Shown: piece after piece, positions 25,349 to 34,748 of the stretch
Layout: every line of letters begins with the position of its first letter
Numbering within the stretch: position 1 is the first letter of the stretch
Assembly: GCA_039794245.1 (NCBI GenBank)
Contig: JBDIVS010000006.1
Span: 70,357-134,356, forward strand
DNA from: DAITQM01 sp039794245
GTDB lineage: Bacteria; Pseudomonadota; Gammaproteobacteria; Xanthomonadales; Wenzhouxiangellaceae
Length of the DNA stretch: 64,000 nucleotides
Direction of reading: 5' to 3'
Made by a program: the position numbers and the translations under genes
The notes under the pieces: model-generated
What the model was told of the DNA's origin: nothing
Databases searched by the model: none
What the model saw: the letters and a program-made list of their open reading frames with translations, nothing else

Positions 25349-27727
25349 TCAGGTCGGCGGTGTCGGCGGCACCGCAGCGCTGCACGCGATCGTGATCCTG
25401 GCATCCGGGGCCTGCGCCCCGTTTTCGGCCATCGTGATTTCACCGAAGGCCATCGCCGCGGTGTTGCTGCACGCATCGACCTCAATATCCAGCGTCTGGA
25501 ACGAACTGGCAGGCTCGCTGACATCCTCGGCGCCATCGCGCAAAAAGACATCGCCGGGCAACAGCTCGAAGCTGGTGGGTGTCACCGTAACATTGAAGCC
25601 CGTGCCCACTGCAGCGACATTCCAACTGCTGTTGACCTCCAGGCTGTTGCGGATCGTGCGCTGCCACGAACAGCCGGCGCCGCAATCGGTGCTCCGGGTA
25701 CTCGGGACGTTCACGGTACGCGGGTCACCGCCGATTGCCGGATCGGCAGCAAGCATGTTGTCCACGGTCTCGTGCATCACCAGGCCGGCAAGCGCCGCCT
25801 TGCTGAGATCGACCATGCCCGAACCGACCTCGTCGGGGTTCGCCTGCGTCACGCCATTAGTCGCTTTCGTGTTCTTGTTCGCGGTCATCATCATCGCCGA
25901 TTTGATCTCCATCACCGTCCAGTCAGGATGCTCGGCCATCATCAATGCCGCCGAACCGGCGAGGTGCGGGCTGGACATCGAGGTGCCGCTGAGGAAACGG
26001 AAGACACTTGAGCCGCCGTCGGCAGAAGCGGCGAAAATGTTCGTGCCCGGCCCGGTGATCGACGGCTTGGTCAGATCGAAATTGAGATTCGGCCCTTGCA
26101 GGCTGCTGCTGTTCAATACGTTGCCCGATTCCGGTTCGAGGGCAACGATGGTATCCGATTCGATCATCCCCGCTGCGCCCGGGTTGGTAGCGAGAAACGC
26201 TTCAACCGCCTGACCGTTGGCCTGGCCGATCATCACCGACGGAATCGTCGTATTTTCCAGCGCCCCCATCACGATCGGGACATTGCTCTGGTTGTTGAAT
26301 ACGACGACCGCTTGCGCCCCAGCTGCCGCAGCGTTATCGACTTTGACCGAGAAATTACAACCACCGCGGCTGATCAGTGCGATGCTGCCGGCAAACGGCG
26401 TGCCGGCCCAGGCGTTGCAGCCTTCGAAATTCGCCTGATCGACATCCGATGCAGCGACGATCGGTGCATTGACGTCGGCGCCGAACGCCGGGCCGGTGCC
26501 GAGCAGGCCGAACATGTTCTGCAAGTTGGCCGGCGCACCGGGTTCAGTGACGCTGACCGGGTTGCTGTTGACCCGGTCATGCGAACTGTTGGCGACGGTC
26601 ATGATCCACGGGCCCTTGTGCGCAACATCGGCCTGTGGGTTCGGATTCGCAGTGCCGGTATTGCCGGCGCTGGCCGCCGGAAAAATGCCGGCGGCGACAA
26701 AGCTCAAAAAGGCGATGTCGTCGAACTGCGTCCACGGGCTGAGCCCCTGGCCGCCGTTACCCGGGCCGATCGAGTAATTGGTCACATCGGCCAGACCGTC
26801 CATCAATACTTGATCCAGGCCGGCAGTCAATGCAGCTCCGGGACAGTTGTCGGCACATACCTCGTACATGATGATATTGGCGTGCGGCGCCACGCCCGAG
26901 ATTTTCGGCACATTGAACAGCGTTCCGTTCTGCTGGACGACGAACGGCCCGTTGACGACATTGCCTCCGGCGGTCGATGTGGTATGGCTGCCATGACCGA
27001 CGCCGAGCGGCAGATCGTCTTCGGGACCATCGGCAAAACCCCAGGCCCCGATCAGTTTGTTGTTGCAGGTAATCTGCGTTCCGGGGCCGCCCGGATTGCA
27101 GTCGCCGAGGAACACCCCGGCACCAAGCGGATTGGTGACGGTAAAGCTGTCGCCGCCGGTTGCCGCGAAGGATGGATGATCTGAGTTCACACCGGTGTCC
27201 AGCACACCGATGACGATGCCCTCGCCCATGTTGCCGATGCCGCTCGGGGTCGCCGAGCCGTCCCAAATCGTTCCAGCGCCGATGAATTCCGGCCCACGGT
27301 CGGTCGTTGGCACCCGGTTGATGACTTTTTCGACCGCGCGCACCCCATCGAGCGACGCTACCGCCGGCACTTCCCCGGCGGTCAATTCGACCAGCACGCC
27401 GTTGCCGGCCAGCCGCATGCGGCTCAGCACTGGCACTTGCCGGCCCAGGGCCTGTTCGATGGCCTGCACCCGGGCGTTCTGCTTGGCCAGCATCGCCTCC
27501 TGGGCGGCAACCGCCGCCGGCGCCCGGGCGTCGAACTTGAGCCGCCCGAGGCTCGAACGGCGCTGCGTGCCTGGATTGGCAAAGCCGCCGAGCTGGATCG
27601 CGACACTGGGCTCGACGAAGTGGATGAAATATTGCTCCCGCTGCTGAATCTTGGACTTGGGATTTTGCCCGTACACAACCGGTACGGTGAGCAAAATAAC
27701 GAATAGTATCAATAATTTACTGGTCAT
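25349..27727 (-). CDS. S8 (subtilisin-like) exported serine peptidase with PA domain
   Basis: 792 residues. Signal peptide (LLILFVILLTVPVVYGQ), an inhibitor-like propeptide (YFIHFVEPSVAI and onward) and the catalytic domain with Asp in GVLDTGVNSDHPS, His in VGHGSHTTSTAGGN and Ser in SGTSMSSPHLAGSAAL. A protease-associated (PA) insert lies between His and Ser (PFAGSIALISRGGCNFSVKV). The C-terminal beta domain ends ENGAQAPDARITIAC. The start ATG 27727 has GGAGAAT 7 bases upstream. It is secreted and probably digests external protein. It is a paralogue of the interrupted gene at 20461-22797, and this copy is intact. Confidence 0.92.
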   Translation of the reverse strand: MTSKLLILFVILLTVPVVYGQNPKSKIQQREQYFIHFVEPSVAIQLGGFANPGTQRRSSLGRLKFDARAPAAVAAQEAMLAKQNARVQAIEQALGRQVPVLSRMRLAGNGVLVELTAGEVPAVASLDGVRAVEKVINRVPTTDRGPEFIGAGTIWDGSATPSGIGNMGEGIVIGVLDTGVNSDHPSFAATGGDSFTVTNPLGAGVFLGDCNPGGPGTQITCNNKLIGAWGFADGPEDDLPLGVGHGSHTTSTAGGNVVNGPFVVQQNGTLFNVPKISGVAPHANIIMYEVCADNCPGAALTAGLDQVLMDGLADVTNYSIGPGNGGQGLSPWTQFDDIAFLSFVAAGIFPAASAGNTGTANPNPQADVAHKGPWIMTVANSSHDRVNSNPVSVTEPGAPANLQNMFGLLGTGPAFGADVNAPIVAASDVDQANFEGCNAWAGTPFAGSIALISRGGCNFSVKVDNAAAAGAQAVVVFNNQSNVPIVMGALENTTIPSVMIGQANGQAVEAFLATNPGAAGMIESDTIVALEPESGNVLNSSSLQGPNLNFDLTKPSITGPGTNIFAASADGGSSVFRFLSGTSMSSPHLAGSAALMMAEHPDWTVMEIKSAMMMTANKNTKATNGVTQANPDEVGSGMVDLSKAALAGLVMHETVDNMLAADPAIGGDPRTVNVPSTRSTDCGAGCSWQRTIRNSLEVNSSWNVAAVGTGFNVTVTPTSFELLPGDVFLRDGAEDVSEPASSFQTLDIEVDACSNTAAMAFGEITMAENGAQAPDARITIACSAAVPPTPPT

Positions 27728-27890
27728 ACGAGATTCTCCGTGGACCTGGATCTATGTCTCGATACCCGACTCCGCTGCTCACGAAACAGTCATCGTTATC
27801 ATCATTTTTTTGTAGTTATATCACGTTACATCGGCCTTTGGAAGTGCCAGTAAAACACCGTTGGCCTAAGCCGCCCTCCTAGTGAGACAT

Positions 27891-28104
27891 CCCTCTCGCC
27901 AAGACGACAAGATTTACGAAGCCACATGCGGATGGCATTCCGCTCTGGCTGATCAGCCTGCACCTGGATCGAATGGTTCGCCAACGCCGATCACAGAATG
28001 GGTTCAACCACGAACACGTGGAAGCGCACGAAGGTCTCGTTTCGGCAGATTCCATTCTTCGTGACCCTGCGTTTCCTTCATGGTGAAAAATAGTTTTACT
28101 GGAT
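27891..28104. repeat. Dispersed ~214-bp repeat, copy A
   Basis: It begins CCCTCTCGCCAAGACGACAAG and ends TAGTTTTACTGGAT. It is alignable along its whole length with 55851-56061, with frequent substitutions. Shared blocks include ATCAGCCTGCACCTGGATCG and TCGTTTCGGCAGATTC. No frame is conserved. Confidence 0.7.
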
Positions 28105-28180
28105 ATTGCACACCATCCTCGGCGCGCACCCCTCAAACGACAAAACAACCTGGCGCGGCACACGCCGGCGGCTGGGCAAG

Positions 28181-28203
28181 AGCGCGATTCAACGCGCTTT
28201 TTT
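28181..28203 (+). terminator. Orphan rho-independent terminator
   Basis: AGCGCG-ATTCAA-CGCGCT followed by TTTTTT. There is no + strand gene upstream for several kilobases, so it may end a small RNA starting after the repeat at about 28105; no promoter is convincing. Confidence 0.6.
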
Positions 28204-28343
28204 GCTTCGCACTTTGTGTTTTCTGATATATAAAGCGCTCAATAAAACAAATAGCACAAGAACCGACAGCCCGAATGGGCTTGTTGTTATTTAATGATTT
28301 TTTCCGGCGCCCGATCGAGAGCCCAATCGGGGTGTGACATTGT

Positions 28344-29087
28344 CTATTCCCGCCACAGCAACACCGCCTGGCGGCCGGTGGTCCGAGCGCGGCGGTACGA
28401 GAAGAAATGGCCGGCTTCCCGGTAGGTGCAGCGGTCGGCGCCGCAGATCGCGGTGACGCCGCAGGCTTGCAGTTGGTGGCGGGCGATGCCGTACAGATCG
28501 GCGTGCCAGCGACCGCCGATGCGCTTGAAACACGGGGCGAGTTTTGAGCTGCCGGCGATAAACCGATCGCGCACTTCGTCGCCCACCGGGTAGTGCGCGA
28601 CACAGATCGCCGGCCCGAGCCAGGCGCTCGCCCCAGCACCGGCCGCCGGCAACGCGGCCAAGGTCTTTTCGATGATGCCCGCCGCCAGGCCGCGCCAGCC
28701 GGCGTGCAGCGCCGCGAGCCAATCGCCCCCGGCACCGGCAATCAACACCGGCAGGCAGTCGGCAGTCAGGATGGCGAGCACCGCCGCTGGCCGGTCGGTC
28801 CAGATCGCGTCGGCGACGATGCCGGGCCGCCACTTAGCAGCGTCGATCAGTTGCGTGCCGTGCACCTGATGCAGCCAGAGCGGCGGCGCGGGTAGATGGG
28901 CGTTCAGCCGGCGGCGGTTTTCTTCGACCGCGGCCGGGACATCGCCGCAGCCCGTTCCGAGGTTCAATTCCGCCCAAGGGCCTGTGCTGACACCGCCGGC
29001 CCGCGTTGTGTAACACGCCCGGACGCCGCCCGGCGCCGGCCACTCGGCGCGGGTCAGCAACAGTTGGGTTAACACCGGATTATTCAT
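28344..29087 (-). CDS. pgeF: Peptidoglycan editing factor PgeF (purine nucleoside phosphorylase/laccase-domain)
   Basis: 247 residues of the YfiH/LACC1 family. The metal and active-site residues are seen: WLHQVHGTQ (His), LTADCLPVLI (Cys) and ALHAGWRGLAAGI (His). PgeF corrects peptidoglycan precursors carrying serine in place of alanine; the family also has nucleoside phosphorylase or deaminase activity. It lies 74 bases after rluD, the conserved order, in the same direction. Confidence 0.93.
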   Translation of the reverse strand: MNNPVLTQLLLTRAEWPAPGGVRACYTTRAGGVSTGPWAELNLGTGCGDVPAAVEENRRRLNAHLPAPPLWLHQVHGTQLIDAAKWRPGIVADAIWTDRPAAVLAILTADCLPVLIAGAGGDWLAALHAGWRGLAAGIIEKTLAALPAAGAGASAWLGPAICVAHYPVGDEVRDRFIAGSSKLAPCFKRIGGRWHADLYGIARHQLQACGVTAICGADRCTYREAGHFFSYRRARTTGRQAVLLWRE

Positions 29088-29161
29088 TGCCTTCTCTGCG
29101 GCGACGGCTGCATGTGCCGCATCTATGCCATTTCGCTCGGTCGCGCATCTTCACCGGACCG

Positions 29162-30181
29162 TCAAGTGCCGCCGGCGGTTGTGCTCTGCGGCCCGGCGTC
29201 GTGTTCGCGAAAGGCGGCGATCAAGGCTTCGAGATCGGGCGGCCGGGGCGCCTTGAACGCCAATGCCGCACCGCTGACCGGATGCGTGAAGCGGATTTCG
29301 CGGGCGTGGAGTGCCTGGCGTTTGAAGGCGGCGAGTTGTCCGGCCAGCGGCGCAGCGAGATCGGCCGGCGGTTTGCGCCGGCCATAGACCGGGTCGCCGG
29401 CGAGCGGCAAGCCGAGGTGCGCGGCATGGACCCGGATCTGGTGGGTGCGGCCGGTTTCCAATTCGGCGATGAGCCACGCCGCGTGATGCCATTGTTCACG
29501 CCGGCGGAAATGGGTGCGGGCCGGCTTGCCGCCCGCAGTGACCGCCATCCGCGTCCGGCGCCGCGGGTCGCGGCCGATCGGGGCATCGACGGTGACTTCT
29601 GCCGGCGGCCGGCCCCAGACGAGCGCATCGTAACGGCGGTGGATGTCCCGCGCCTTGAGCTGTTCGGCCAGCCGCCGGCGCACTTCGTCGCGCCGCGCGA
29701 CAAGCAAGAGGCCCGAGGTGTCTTTATCGAGGCGGTGGACCAACCCGGCGCGCGGCAGCGCGGCGAGCGCCGGGTCGAAGTGCAAAAGCGCGTTCTGCAA
29801 CGTGCCAGACCAGTTACCGGCGGCCGGATGGACGACCAGCCCCGGCGGTTTGGCGATGACCAGCAGATCCGCATCTTCGTACAGCACGGCCAGCGGGATC
29901 GATTCCGGACGGTGTTCGTCATGCGCGACGATCCGGGTCGAGAGCTCGAGCCGCTCACCGCCGGCGAGGCGCTGACCGGGCCTGACCCGGCGACCGTCGA
30001 GGGTCAGCGCCCCGTCGAGGATCCACTGCTGTAACTGGCTGCGGGAAAATTCCGCCAGTAACGCCGCGGCTGTCCGATCGAAGCGCTGGCCGGCGGCCGT
30101 GGCCGGCACCACGGCCCGGCGATGGAGCGGGGTGCCGGGCACGCTGGCCGGGCGGGTGGTGGGCGGCGCGCCGCTGCTCAC
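29162..30181 (-). CDS. rluD: 23S rRNA pseudouridine synthase RluD
   Basis: 339 residues: an N-terminal S4 RNA-binding domain (FDRTAAALLAEFSRSQLQQW) and the RluA-family catalytic motif HRLDKDTSGLLLVAR with the nucleophilic Asp. GRTHQIRVHAAHLGLPLAGD comes later. It modifies U1911/1915/1917 in helix 69 (family knowledge). The furthest start is GTG 30181; a shorter start closer to VVPATAAGQRFDR is possible. It is divergent from bamD, as in most gammaproteobacteria. Confidence 0.92.
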   Translation of the reverse strand: MSSGAPPTTRPASVPGTPLHRRAVVPATAAGQRFDRTAAALLAEFSRSQLQQWILDGALTLDGRRVRPGQRLAGGERLELSTRIVAHDEHRPESIPLAVLYEDADLLVIAKPPGLVVHPAAGNWSGTLQNALLHFDPALAALPRAGLVHRLDKDTSGLLLVARRDEVRRRLAEQLKARDIHRRYDALVWGRPPAEVTVDAPIGRDPRRRTRMAVTAGGKPARTHFRRREQWHHAAWLIAELETGRTHQIRVHAAHLGLPLAGDPVYGRRKPPADLAAPLAGQLAAFKRQALHAREIRFTHPVSGAALAFKAPRPPDLEALIAAFREHDAGPQSTTAGGT

Positions 30182-30213
30182 CGGCCCATCTGGCAGCCGG
30201 CGCCGGGCTGGGT

Positions 30214-30219
30214 TAAGAT
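30214..30219 (+). promoter_or_regulatory. -10 hexamer of bamD (probable leaderless start)
   Basis: TAAGAT ends 6 bases before the ATG at 30226, with no Shine-Dalgarno sequence. A transcript would start at or next to the start codon. Confidence 0.4.
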
Positions 30220-30225
30220 GCTGAT

Positions 30226-31122
30226 ATGGACACCGAAAAGCTGCATGACCCGGCTATTTTAGCTCTCCCGAATTCGCCCTCCGCCGCGTCCGTACCGGCC
30301 GCTGCCGGACGGCGGCCGCTTTGCCCGCCGCTCGTCACCAGTGCCCTGATGCTGCTCGCCCTTTTGGCCGGTTGCGGCGGTAAGGAAAACAAGGAAATCG
30401 TCGAGGACAACCGCGGTGCGCAACAGATGTACGACGAGGCCAAGTCCTCGCTCGACGCTCACGATTTCAGCAACGCCATCATCAAATACAAAACCCTGCA
30501 GTCGCGCTACCCGTTCGGCCGCCACGCCGAACAGGCGCAGCTCGATCTGGCCTACGCCTATTACAAATCGGGCGAACCGGAAAACGTCACCAGCACACTC
30601 GACCGCTTCGTCAGAACCTTTCCCAGCCATCCCAACGTCGATTACGCCTATTACCTGAAGGGTTTGAGCTACTACGAACAGAACATCGGCTTTCTGCAGA
30701 ACATGTTTCCGGGGCGCATCGAGGACCGCGACCAGAGCGGCGCGCGCCAGGCGTTCGACAGTTTCAACGAGTTGCTCCGCCTGCACCCGGAAAGCCGTTA
30801 CGCACCGGACGCCCGCCAGCGCATGGTCTTCCTGCGCAATAACCTTGCCGCCTACGAGATCGCGGTCGCCCGTTATTACCACAAGCGCAAGGCGTATATC
30901 GCGGCCCTGAACCGCGCCAGATACGTGCTCGAAACCTATCCCGGCACCTACGCCACCGGCGATGCGCTGGCGGCGATGGCCAGGGCCTACACCGCACTCG
31001 ATATGCCCGAACTGGCGGCCGACGCCAAACGGGTGCTCGAACTCAACGATCCCGACCACCCCTATCTCACCGGCAAGGAAGACAAAAAGAGCTTCTTCAG
31101 CCGCTTGTGGGTCTTCGACTGA
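30226..31122 (+). CDS. bamD: Outer-membrane assembly lipoprotein BamD
   Basis: 298 residues. The lipobox LLALLAGC is unusually far in (Cys at about 50), so either the leader is long or the real start lies downstream. Five TPR-like repeats follow (YDEAKSSLDAHDFSNAIIKY, YPFGRHAEQAQLDLAYAYYK, and YAPDARQRMVFLRNNLAAYE). This is the essential scaffold of the BAM complex that inserts outer-membrane barrels. It is divergent from rluD and followed after 13 bases by an M1 peptidase gene, likely co-transcribed. Confidence 0.93.
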   Translation: MDTEKLHDPAILALPNSPSAASVPAAAGRRPLCPPLVTSALMLLALLAGCGGKENKEIVEDNRGAQQMYDEAKSSLDAHDFSNAIIKYKTLQSRYPFGRHAEQAQLDLAYAYYKSGEPENVTSTLDRFVRTFPSHPNVDYAYYLKGLSYYEQNIGFLQNMFPGRIEDRDQSGARQAFDSFNELLRLHPESRYAPDARQRMVFLRNNLAAYEIAVARYYHKRKAYIAALNRARYVLETYPGTYATGDALAAMARAYTALDMPELAADAKRVLELNDPDHPYLTGKEDKKSFFSRLWVFD

Positions 31123-31135
31123 CAGGACATAACCC

Positions 31136-33013
31136 ATGCACTGGCGTGAACTGCTGCCGCTTTGCGCGGCGTGCGGCGGTGTGGCCTGCGGTGTCGTCAT
31201 CGCGATGAACGACGCCTGTGCCGCAACCGATCCGCACAGCTTCAGCCGGCCCGAAGAAGTGGCCGTAACGCACCTCGACCTCGACCTGGCGGCCGATTTC
31301 ACGGCACGCCGGCTGGCCGGCGAGGCCGTTTTCCGGGTTCAGCGGCACGCCGCCAGCGCCGATCGGCTGATCCTCGATAGCCGCGATCTCGACATCTCAG
31401 CGGTCGAAGCCAGGACCGGCGGCGCCTGGCAGGCGGTGGACTGGCATCTGGGCGAAGCCGATGCCGTACTCGGAGCGCCGCTCGAAATCGCGTTGCCGGC
31501 CGGTGCCGACCGGGTCCGCGTCCAATACCGCACGAGGCCGGAAGCCTCGGGCCTGCAATGGCTGGCGCCGGAGCAGACGGCGGGTAAACGCCAACCTTTC
31601 CTGTTCAGCCAATCGCAGGCGATCCATGCGCGGAGCTGGGTGCCGCTGCAAGACACCCCCGCCGTCCGCTTTACGTTCACTGCCAAGATCACGACGCCGG
31701 CCGGCCTGAAAGCCGTGATGGGCGCCGACAACGATGCGGCCGACCGCGACGGCGATTACCATTTCACGATGCGCCAGCCGGTCCCGTCGTACCTGCTGGC
31801 GCTGGCGATCGGCGATCTGGCGTTCAAGCCGCTCGGCCCGCGGACCGGCGTGTATGCCGAGCCGTCGATGCTCGACGCCGCGGCCGCCGAATTTGCCGCC
31901 ACCGAGGACATGGTCAAGGCGATCGAGCAACGCTTCGGCCCGTATGCCTGGGAGCGCTACGATCTATTGATCCTGCCGCCGAGCTTTCCGTTCGGCGGCA
32001 TGGAAAACCCGCGTCTGTCCTTCATCACGCCGACGGTGATCGCCGGCGACCGCAGCCTGGTATCGCTGATCGCCCACGAGCTGGCCCATTCGTGGTCGGG
32101 CAACCTGGTGACCAACGCCACCTGGGGCGATCTGTGGCTCAATGAAGGTTTCACGACCTACCTCGAACGGCGCATCGTCGAGGATCTCTTCGGCAGCCGC
32201 CAGGCCGGCATGGAGGCGGTGCTCGGCTACCGCGACCTGCTCGCCGAAATCGACAGGAAGCCGGCGGCCGATTCGGCCCTCAGTGTCGATCTTGCCGGCC
32301 GTGACCCCGACGACGGTTTCAGCGACATCCCGTATGAAAAAGGGCGGTTGTTCCTCGCCTGGCTGGAGCAGTGTTTCGGGCGCGAGGCGTTCGACCGCTG
32401 GCTGAAAGGTTATTTCGCCCGCCACCGGTTCCAGACGATCACCAGCACAGCGCTGCTCGCCGAACTCGAACAATACCTGCTCGCCACCGCCCCGGGCACT
32501 GTCACGATGGGCCAGCTCCGCGAATGGATTTACGGCCCCGGCCTGCCGGATTTCCACCCCGTACCCGTTTCGGCCGCTTTCGAGCCGATCGACACGGCGC
32601 GGAATGAGTTCATCGCCGGCCGGCGCGCCGCCGCGGATTTGCCAGCCGCGAGCTGGTCCACCCAGGAATGGCTGTATTTTCTCGACGGCTTCGGCGACGG
32701 GCTGGATGCCGCCCGGATGGCCGAACTGGACCGCACGTTCAAGCTGACTGCGAGCGGCAACAGCGAAATCGCCCACCTTTGGCTGAAACATGCGGTCCGC
32801 GCCGGCTACCCGGCGGCGGACCGGCGTCTGGAGCAGTACCTGATCGGCATCGGGCGGCGTAAACTGATCGTGCCGCTGTACGAGGAACTACTCAAGACGG
32901 CGGCCGGCCGGGAGCGCGCCGCGGCAATCTACGCCAAGGCCCGCGCCGGCTACCACCCGGTGGCGCAGGTCACGATCGACAAACTGTTCCAACCTGGCGG
33001 GGAAGGCGAGTGA
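31136..33013 (+). CDS. M1 family aminopeptidase (leukotriene-A4-hydrolase type)
   Basis: 625 residues. A probable signal segment (LCAACGGVACGVVIAMNDACA) is followed by the N-terminal beta domain. The exopeptidase motif FGGMENPRLSF and the zinc site HELAHSWSGNLV, with the third ligand 18 residues later in NEGFTTYLE, are intact. The C-terminal helical domain is that of LTA4 hydrolase/aminopeptidase B. It probably trims peptides in the periplasm. It begins 13 bases after bamD (AGGA at the ribosome site). A weak hairpin, ACCGCC-GCGT-GGCGGT, follows at 33045-33060. Confidence 0.92.
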   Translation: MHWRELLPLCAACGGVACGVVIAMNDACAATDPHSFSRPEEVAVTHLDLDLAADFTARRLAGEAVFRVQRHAASADRLILDSRDLDISAVEARTGGAWQAVDWHLGEADAVLGAPLEIALPAGADRVRVQYRTRPEASGLQWLAPEQTAGKRQPFLFSQSQAIHARSWVPLQDTPAVRFTFTAKITTPAGLKAVMGADNDAADRDGDYHFTMRQPVPSYLLALAIGDLAFKPLGPRTGVYAEPSMLDAAAAEFAATEDMVKAIEQRFGPYAWERYDLLILPPSFPFGGMENPRLSFITPTVIAGDRSLVSLIAHELAHSWSGNLVTNATWGDLWLNEGFTTYLERRIVEDLFGSRQAGMEAVLGYRDLLAEIDRKPAADSALSVDLAGRDPDDGFSDIPYEKGRLFLAWLEQCFGREAFDRWLKGYFARHRFQTITSTALLAELEQYLLATAPGTVTMGQLREWIYGPGLPDFHPVPVSAAFEPIDTARNEFIAGRRAAADLPAASWSTQEWLYFLDGFGDGLDAARMAELDRTFKLTASGNSEIAHLWLKHAVRAGYPAADRRLEQYLIGIGRRKLIVPLYEELLKTAAGRERAAAIYAKARAGYHPVAQVTIDKLFQPGGEGE

Positions 33014-33130
33014 AACGCCTTCTGCCGCCGGTTGTGTGATCGAAACCGCCGCGTGGCGGTCTTAGTCCCGATGCCGGCCGGACCAGATGGTCTGACCCGT
33101 ATGCCGGACTGACAACAACTCCAGTAGAGC

Positions 33131-33958
33131 ATGACCACGGATTCTTTGGACGGCGCCCCACCGGCGGTGATCGAACTTAACGATGTGACGTTCCATCGCG
33201 ACCAGCGGCGGATCCTGCACCGCGTTTCGATGCGCGTGGCGCGCGGCCGGATCACGGCGCTGATGGGGCCGAGCGGCGTCGGCAAAAGCACGGTGCTGAA
33301 ACTGGTCACCGGCCAGTTGCGCCCGAGTTCCGGCACCGTGACCGTCAACGGCCGCGACGTCCACCGCCTGTCCGGCGGCGAGCTGAAACGCCTCAGGCGC
33401 AGCATCGGCGTGTTGCTACAAAACGGCGCGCTGTTCACCGACCTCACGTGCTTTGAAAACGTCGCACTGCCGCTACGCGAGCACACCCGGCTCGCCGAAT
33501 CGCTGATCCGCACCGTGGTGCTCGGCAAGCTGCACGCCGTCGGCCTGCGCGGCGCCCAGGGCCTGCTGCCCCGCGAATTGTCGGGCGGCATGGCGCGCCG
33601 CGTGGCGCTGGCCCGCGCCATCGCCCTCGATCCGGCAGTGATCCTCTACGACGAGCCGCTCGCCGGCCTCGACCCGGTCTCGCTCGCCGCCGCGATGCGG
33701 TTGATCAAAACCTTCAACCAAGCACTCGGCCTGACCAGCGTCGTGATCACGCACAATGTCGAGGAAATGCAGCAGCTTGCCGACGACGCTTACCTGATGA
33801 TCGGCGGCGAGATCGCCGCCTGCGGCACGCCGGACGAGCTGGCCGCCAATCCCTCGCCGCTGGTCAGGCAATTCATCCGCGGCGAACCGGACGGTCCGGT
33901 ACCGTTCCACTACCCGGCGCCCGATATCGCCGCCGACCTCATCGGAGCCGCGGTATGA
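33131..33958 (+). CDS. mlaF: Phospholipid ABC transporter ATP-binding protein MlaF
   Basis: 275 residues with Walker A MGPSGVGKSTVLK, Q-loop VLLQNGALFTDLT, signature ELSGGMARRVALARA and Walker B ILYDEPLAGLDPVS, then the switch His in VVITHNVEE. First gene of the mla run; energises phospholipid traffic between the two membranes, maintaining outer-membrane asymmetry. It overlaps mlaE by four bases. Confidence 0.95.
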   Translation: MTTDSLDGAPPAVIELNDVTFHRDQRRILHRVSMRVARGRITALMGPSGVGKSTVLKLVTGQLRPSSGTVTVNGRDVHRLSGGELKRLRRSIGVLLQNGALFTDLTCFENVALPLREHTRLAESLIRTVVLGKLHAVGLRGAQGLLPRELSGGMARRVALARAIALDPAVILYDEPLAGLDPVSLAAAMRLIKTFNQALGLTSVVITHNVEEMQQLADDAYLMIGGEIAACGTPDELAANPSPLVRQFIRGEPDGPVPFHYPAPDIAADLIGAAV

Positions 33959-34737
33959 GCGGCACCCCCGGCCTGCTCGCCGCGCCGTGGGCCGAGCCGT
34001 TACGCAACCTCGGCCGCGCCGGGCTGTTTTTACCGCGGATACTCGGCTGCCTGCGCCCCTGGCCCAGGCAGATCGCCGAGATTCTGCGCCAGACGTATTT
34101 CGTCGGCATCCGCTCGCTGGTCATCATCATGACCGGCGGCCTGTTCGTCGGCCTCGTCCTCGCCTTGCAGACCTATGATGTGCTCAGCGATTTCGGCGCC
34201 GTCGAAGCGGTCGGCACAGTGCTCGGCAAATCGCTGTACCGCGAGCTCGGCCCGGTGCTCGCCGCCCTGCTCTTCGCCGGCCGGGCCGGCACCTCGATCA
34301 CCGCCGAAATCGGCCTGATGAAGGCCACCGAACAGCTCGACGCGCTGGAACTGATGGCCATCGATCCGGTCGAGCGCATCGTGCTGCCGCGCTTTGTCGC
34401 GGCACTCATCACCCTGCCGGTACTGACGCTGGTCTTCGAGCTTTTGGCCATCCTCGGCGGCTATGCCTACGCCGTGCTGTGGATGGGGTTGGACAACGGC
34501 ATCTACTGGGGTAACATGCAGGCCAACGTCGAGCTGATGTCCGAGTTCATCCCCGGTTTTGCCAAGTCGATCGCCTTCGGCGGCATCTGCGGTCTGATTG
34601 CGGTCTATTATGGCTACTTCTGCCGTGCCACCGGCGAGGGTGTCGGCAGCGCGACGACGCAAACGGTGATCATCAGTTCGATACTGGTACTGATGTTCGA
34701 TTTCATCCTTTCCGCTTTTTCACTGAACCTCATTTGA
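33955..34737 (+). CDS. mlaE: Phospholipid ABC transporter permease MlaE
   Basis: 260 residues, about six membrane helices. It contains the family stretch FAGRAGTSITAEIGLMKATE, then QLDALELMAIDP, which includes the MlaE coupling helix. ATG overlaps the mlaF stop (ATGA). It works as the inner-membrane permease with MlaF, MlaB and MlaD. Confidence 0.95.
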   Translation: MSGTPGLLAAPWAEPLRNLGRAGLFLPRILGCLRPWPRQIAEILRQTYFVGIRSLVIIMTGGLFVGLVLALQTYDVLSDFGAVEAVGTVLGKSLYRELGPVLAALLFAGRAGTSITAEIGLMKATEQLDALELMAIDPVERIVLPRFVAALITLPVLTLVFELLAILGGYAYAVLWMGLDNGIYWGNMQANVELMSEFIPGFAKSIAFGGICGLIAVYYGYFCRATGEGVGSATTQTVIISSILVLMFDFILSAFSLNLI

Positions 34738-34748
34738 CGGGGCCCCGG

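Larger units (their letters stand above)
27728..28343. other. Intergenic region with dispersed repeat and orphan terminator
   Basis: 616 bases without a protein gene. 27728-27880 is the S8 promoter region, AT-rich. 27891-28104 is a dispersed repeat listed separately. 28181-28203 is a + strand terminator with no + strand gene before it. 28236-28275 contains AGCCC-GAAT-GGGCT, a small hairpin. Confidence 0.5.

Noticed and set aside
20461..27727. Idea that the peptidase-cytochrome block is a peptide-maturation (RiPP) cluster
   Set aside because: No precursor peptide, radical-SAM enzyme, cyclodehydratase or dedicated transporter is present; the peptidases are ordinary secreted S8 enzymes.
28176..28203. 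tRNA-like T-arm (GCGCG-ATTCAA-CGCGC)
   Set aside because: Loop of 6 not 7, no acceptor stem or D-arm upstream; better read as a terminator hairpin with T-run.
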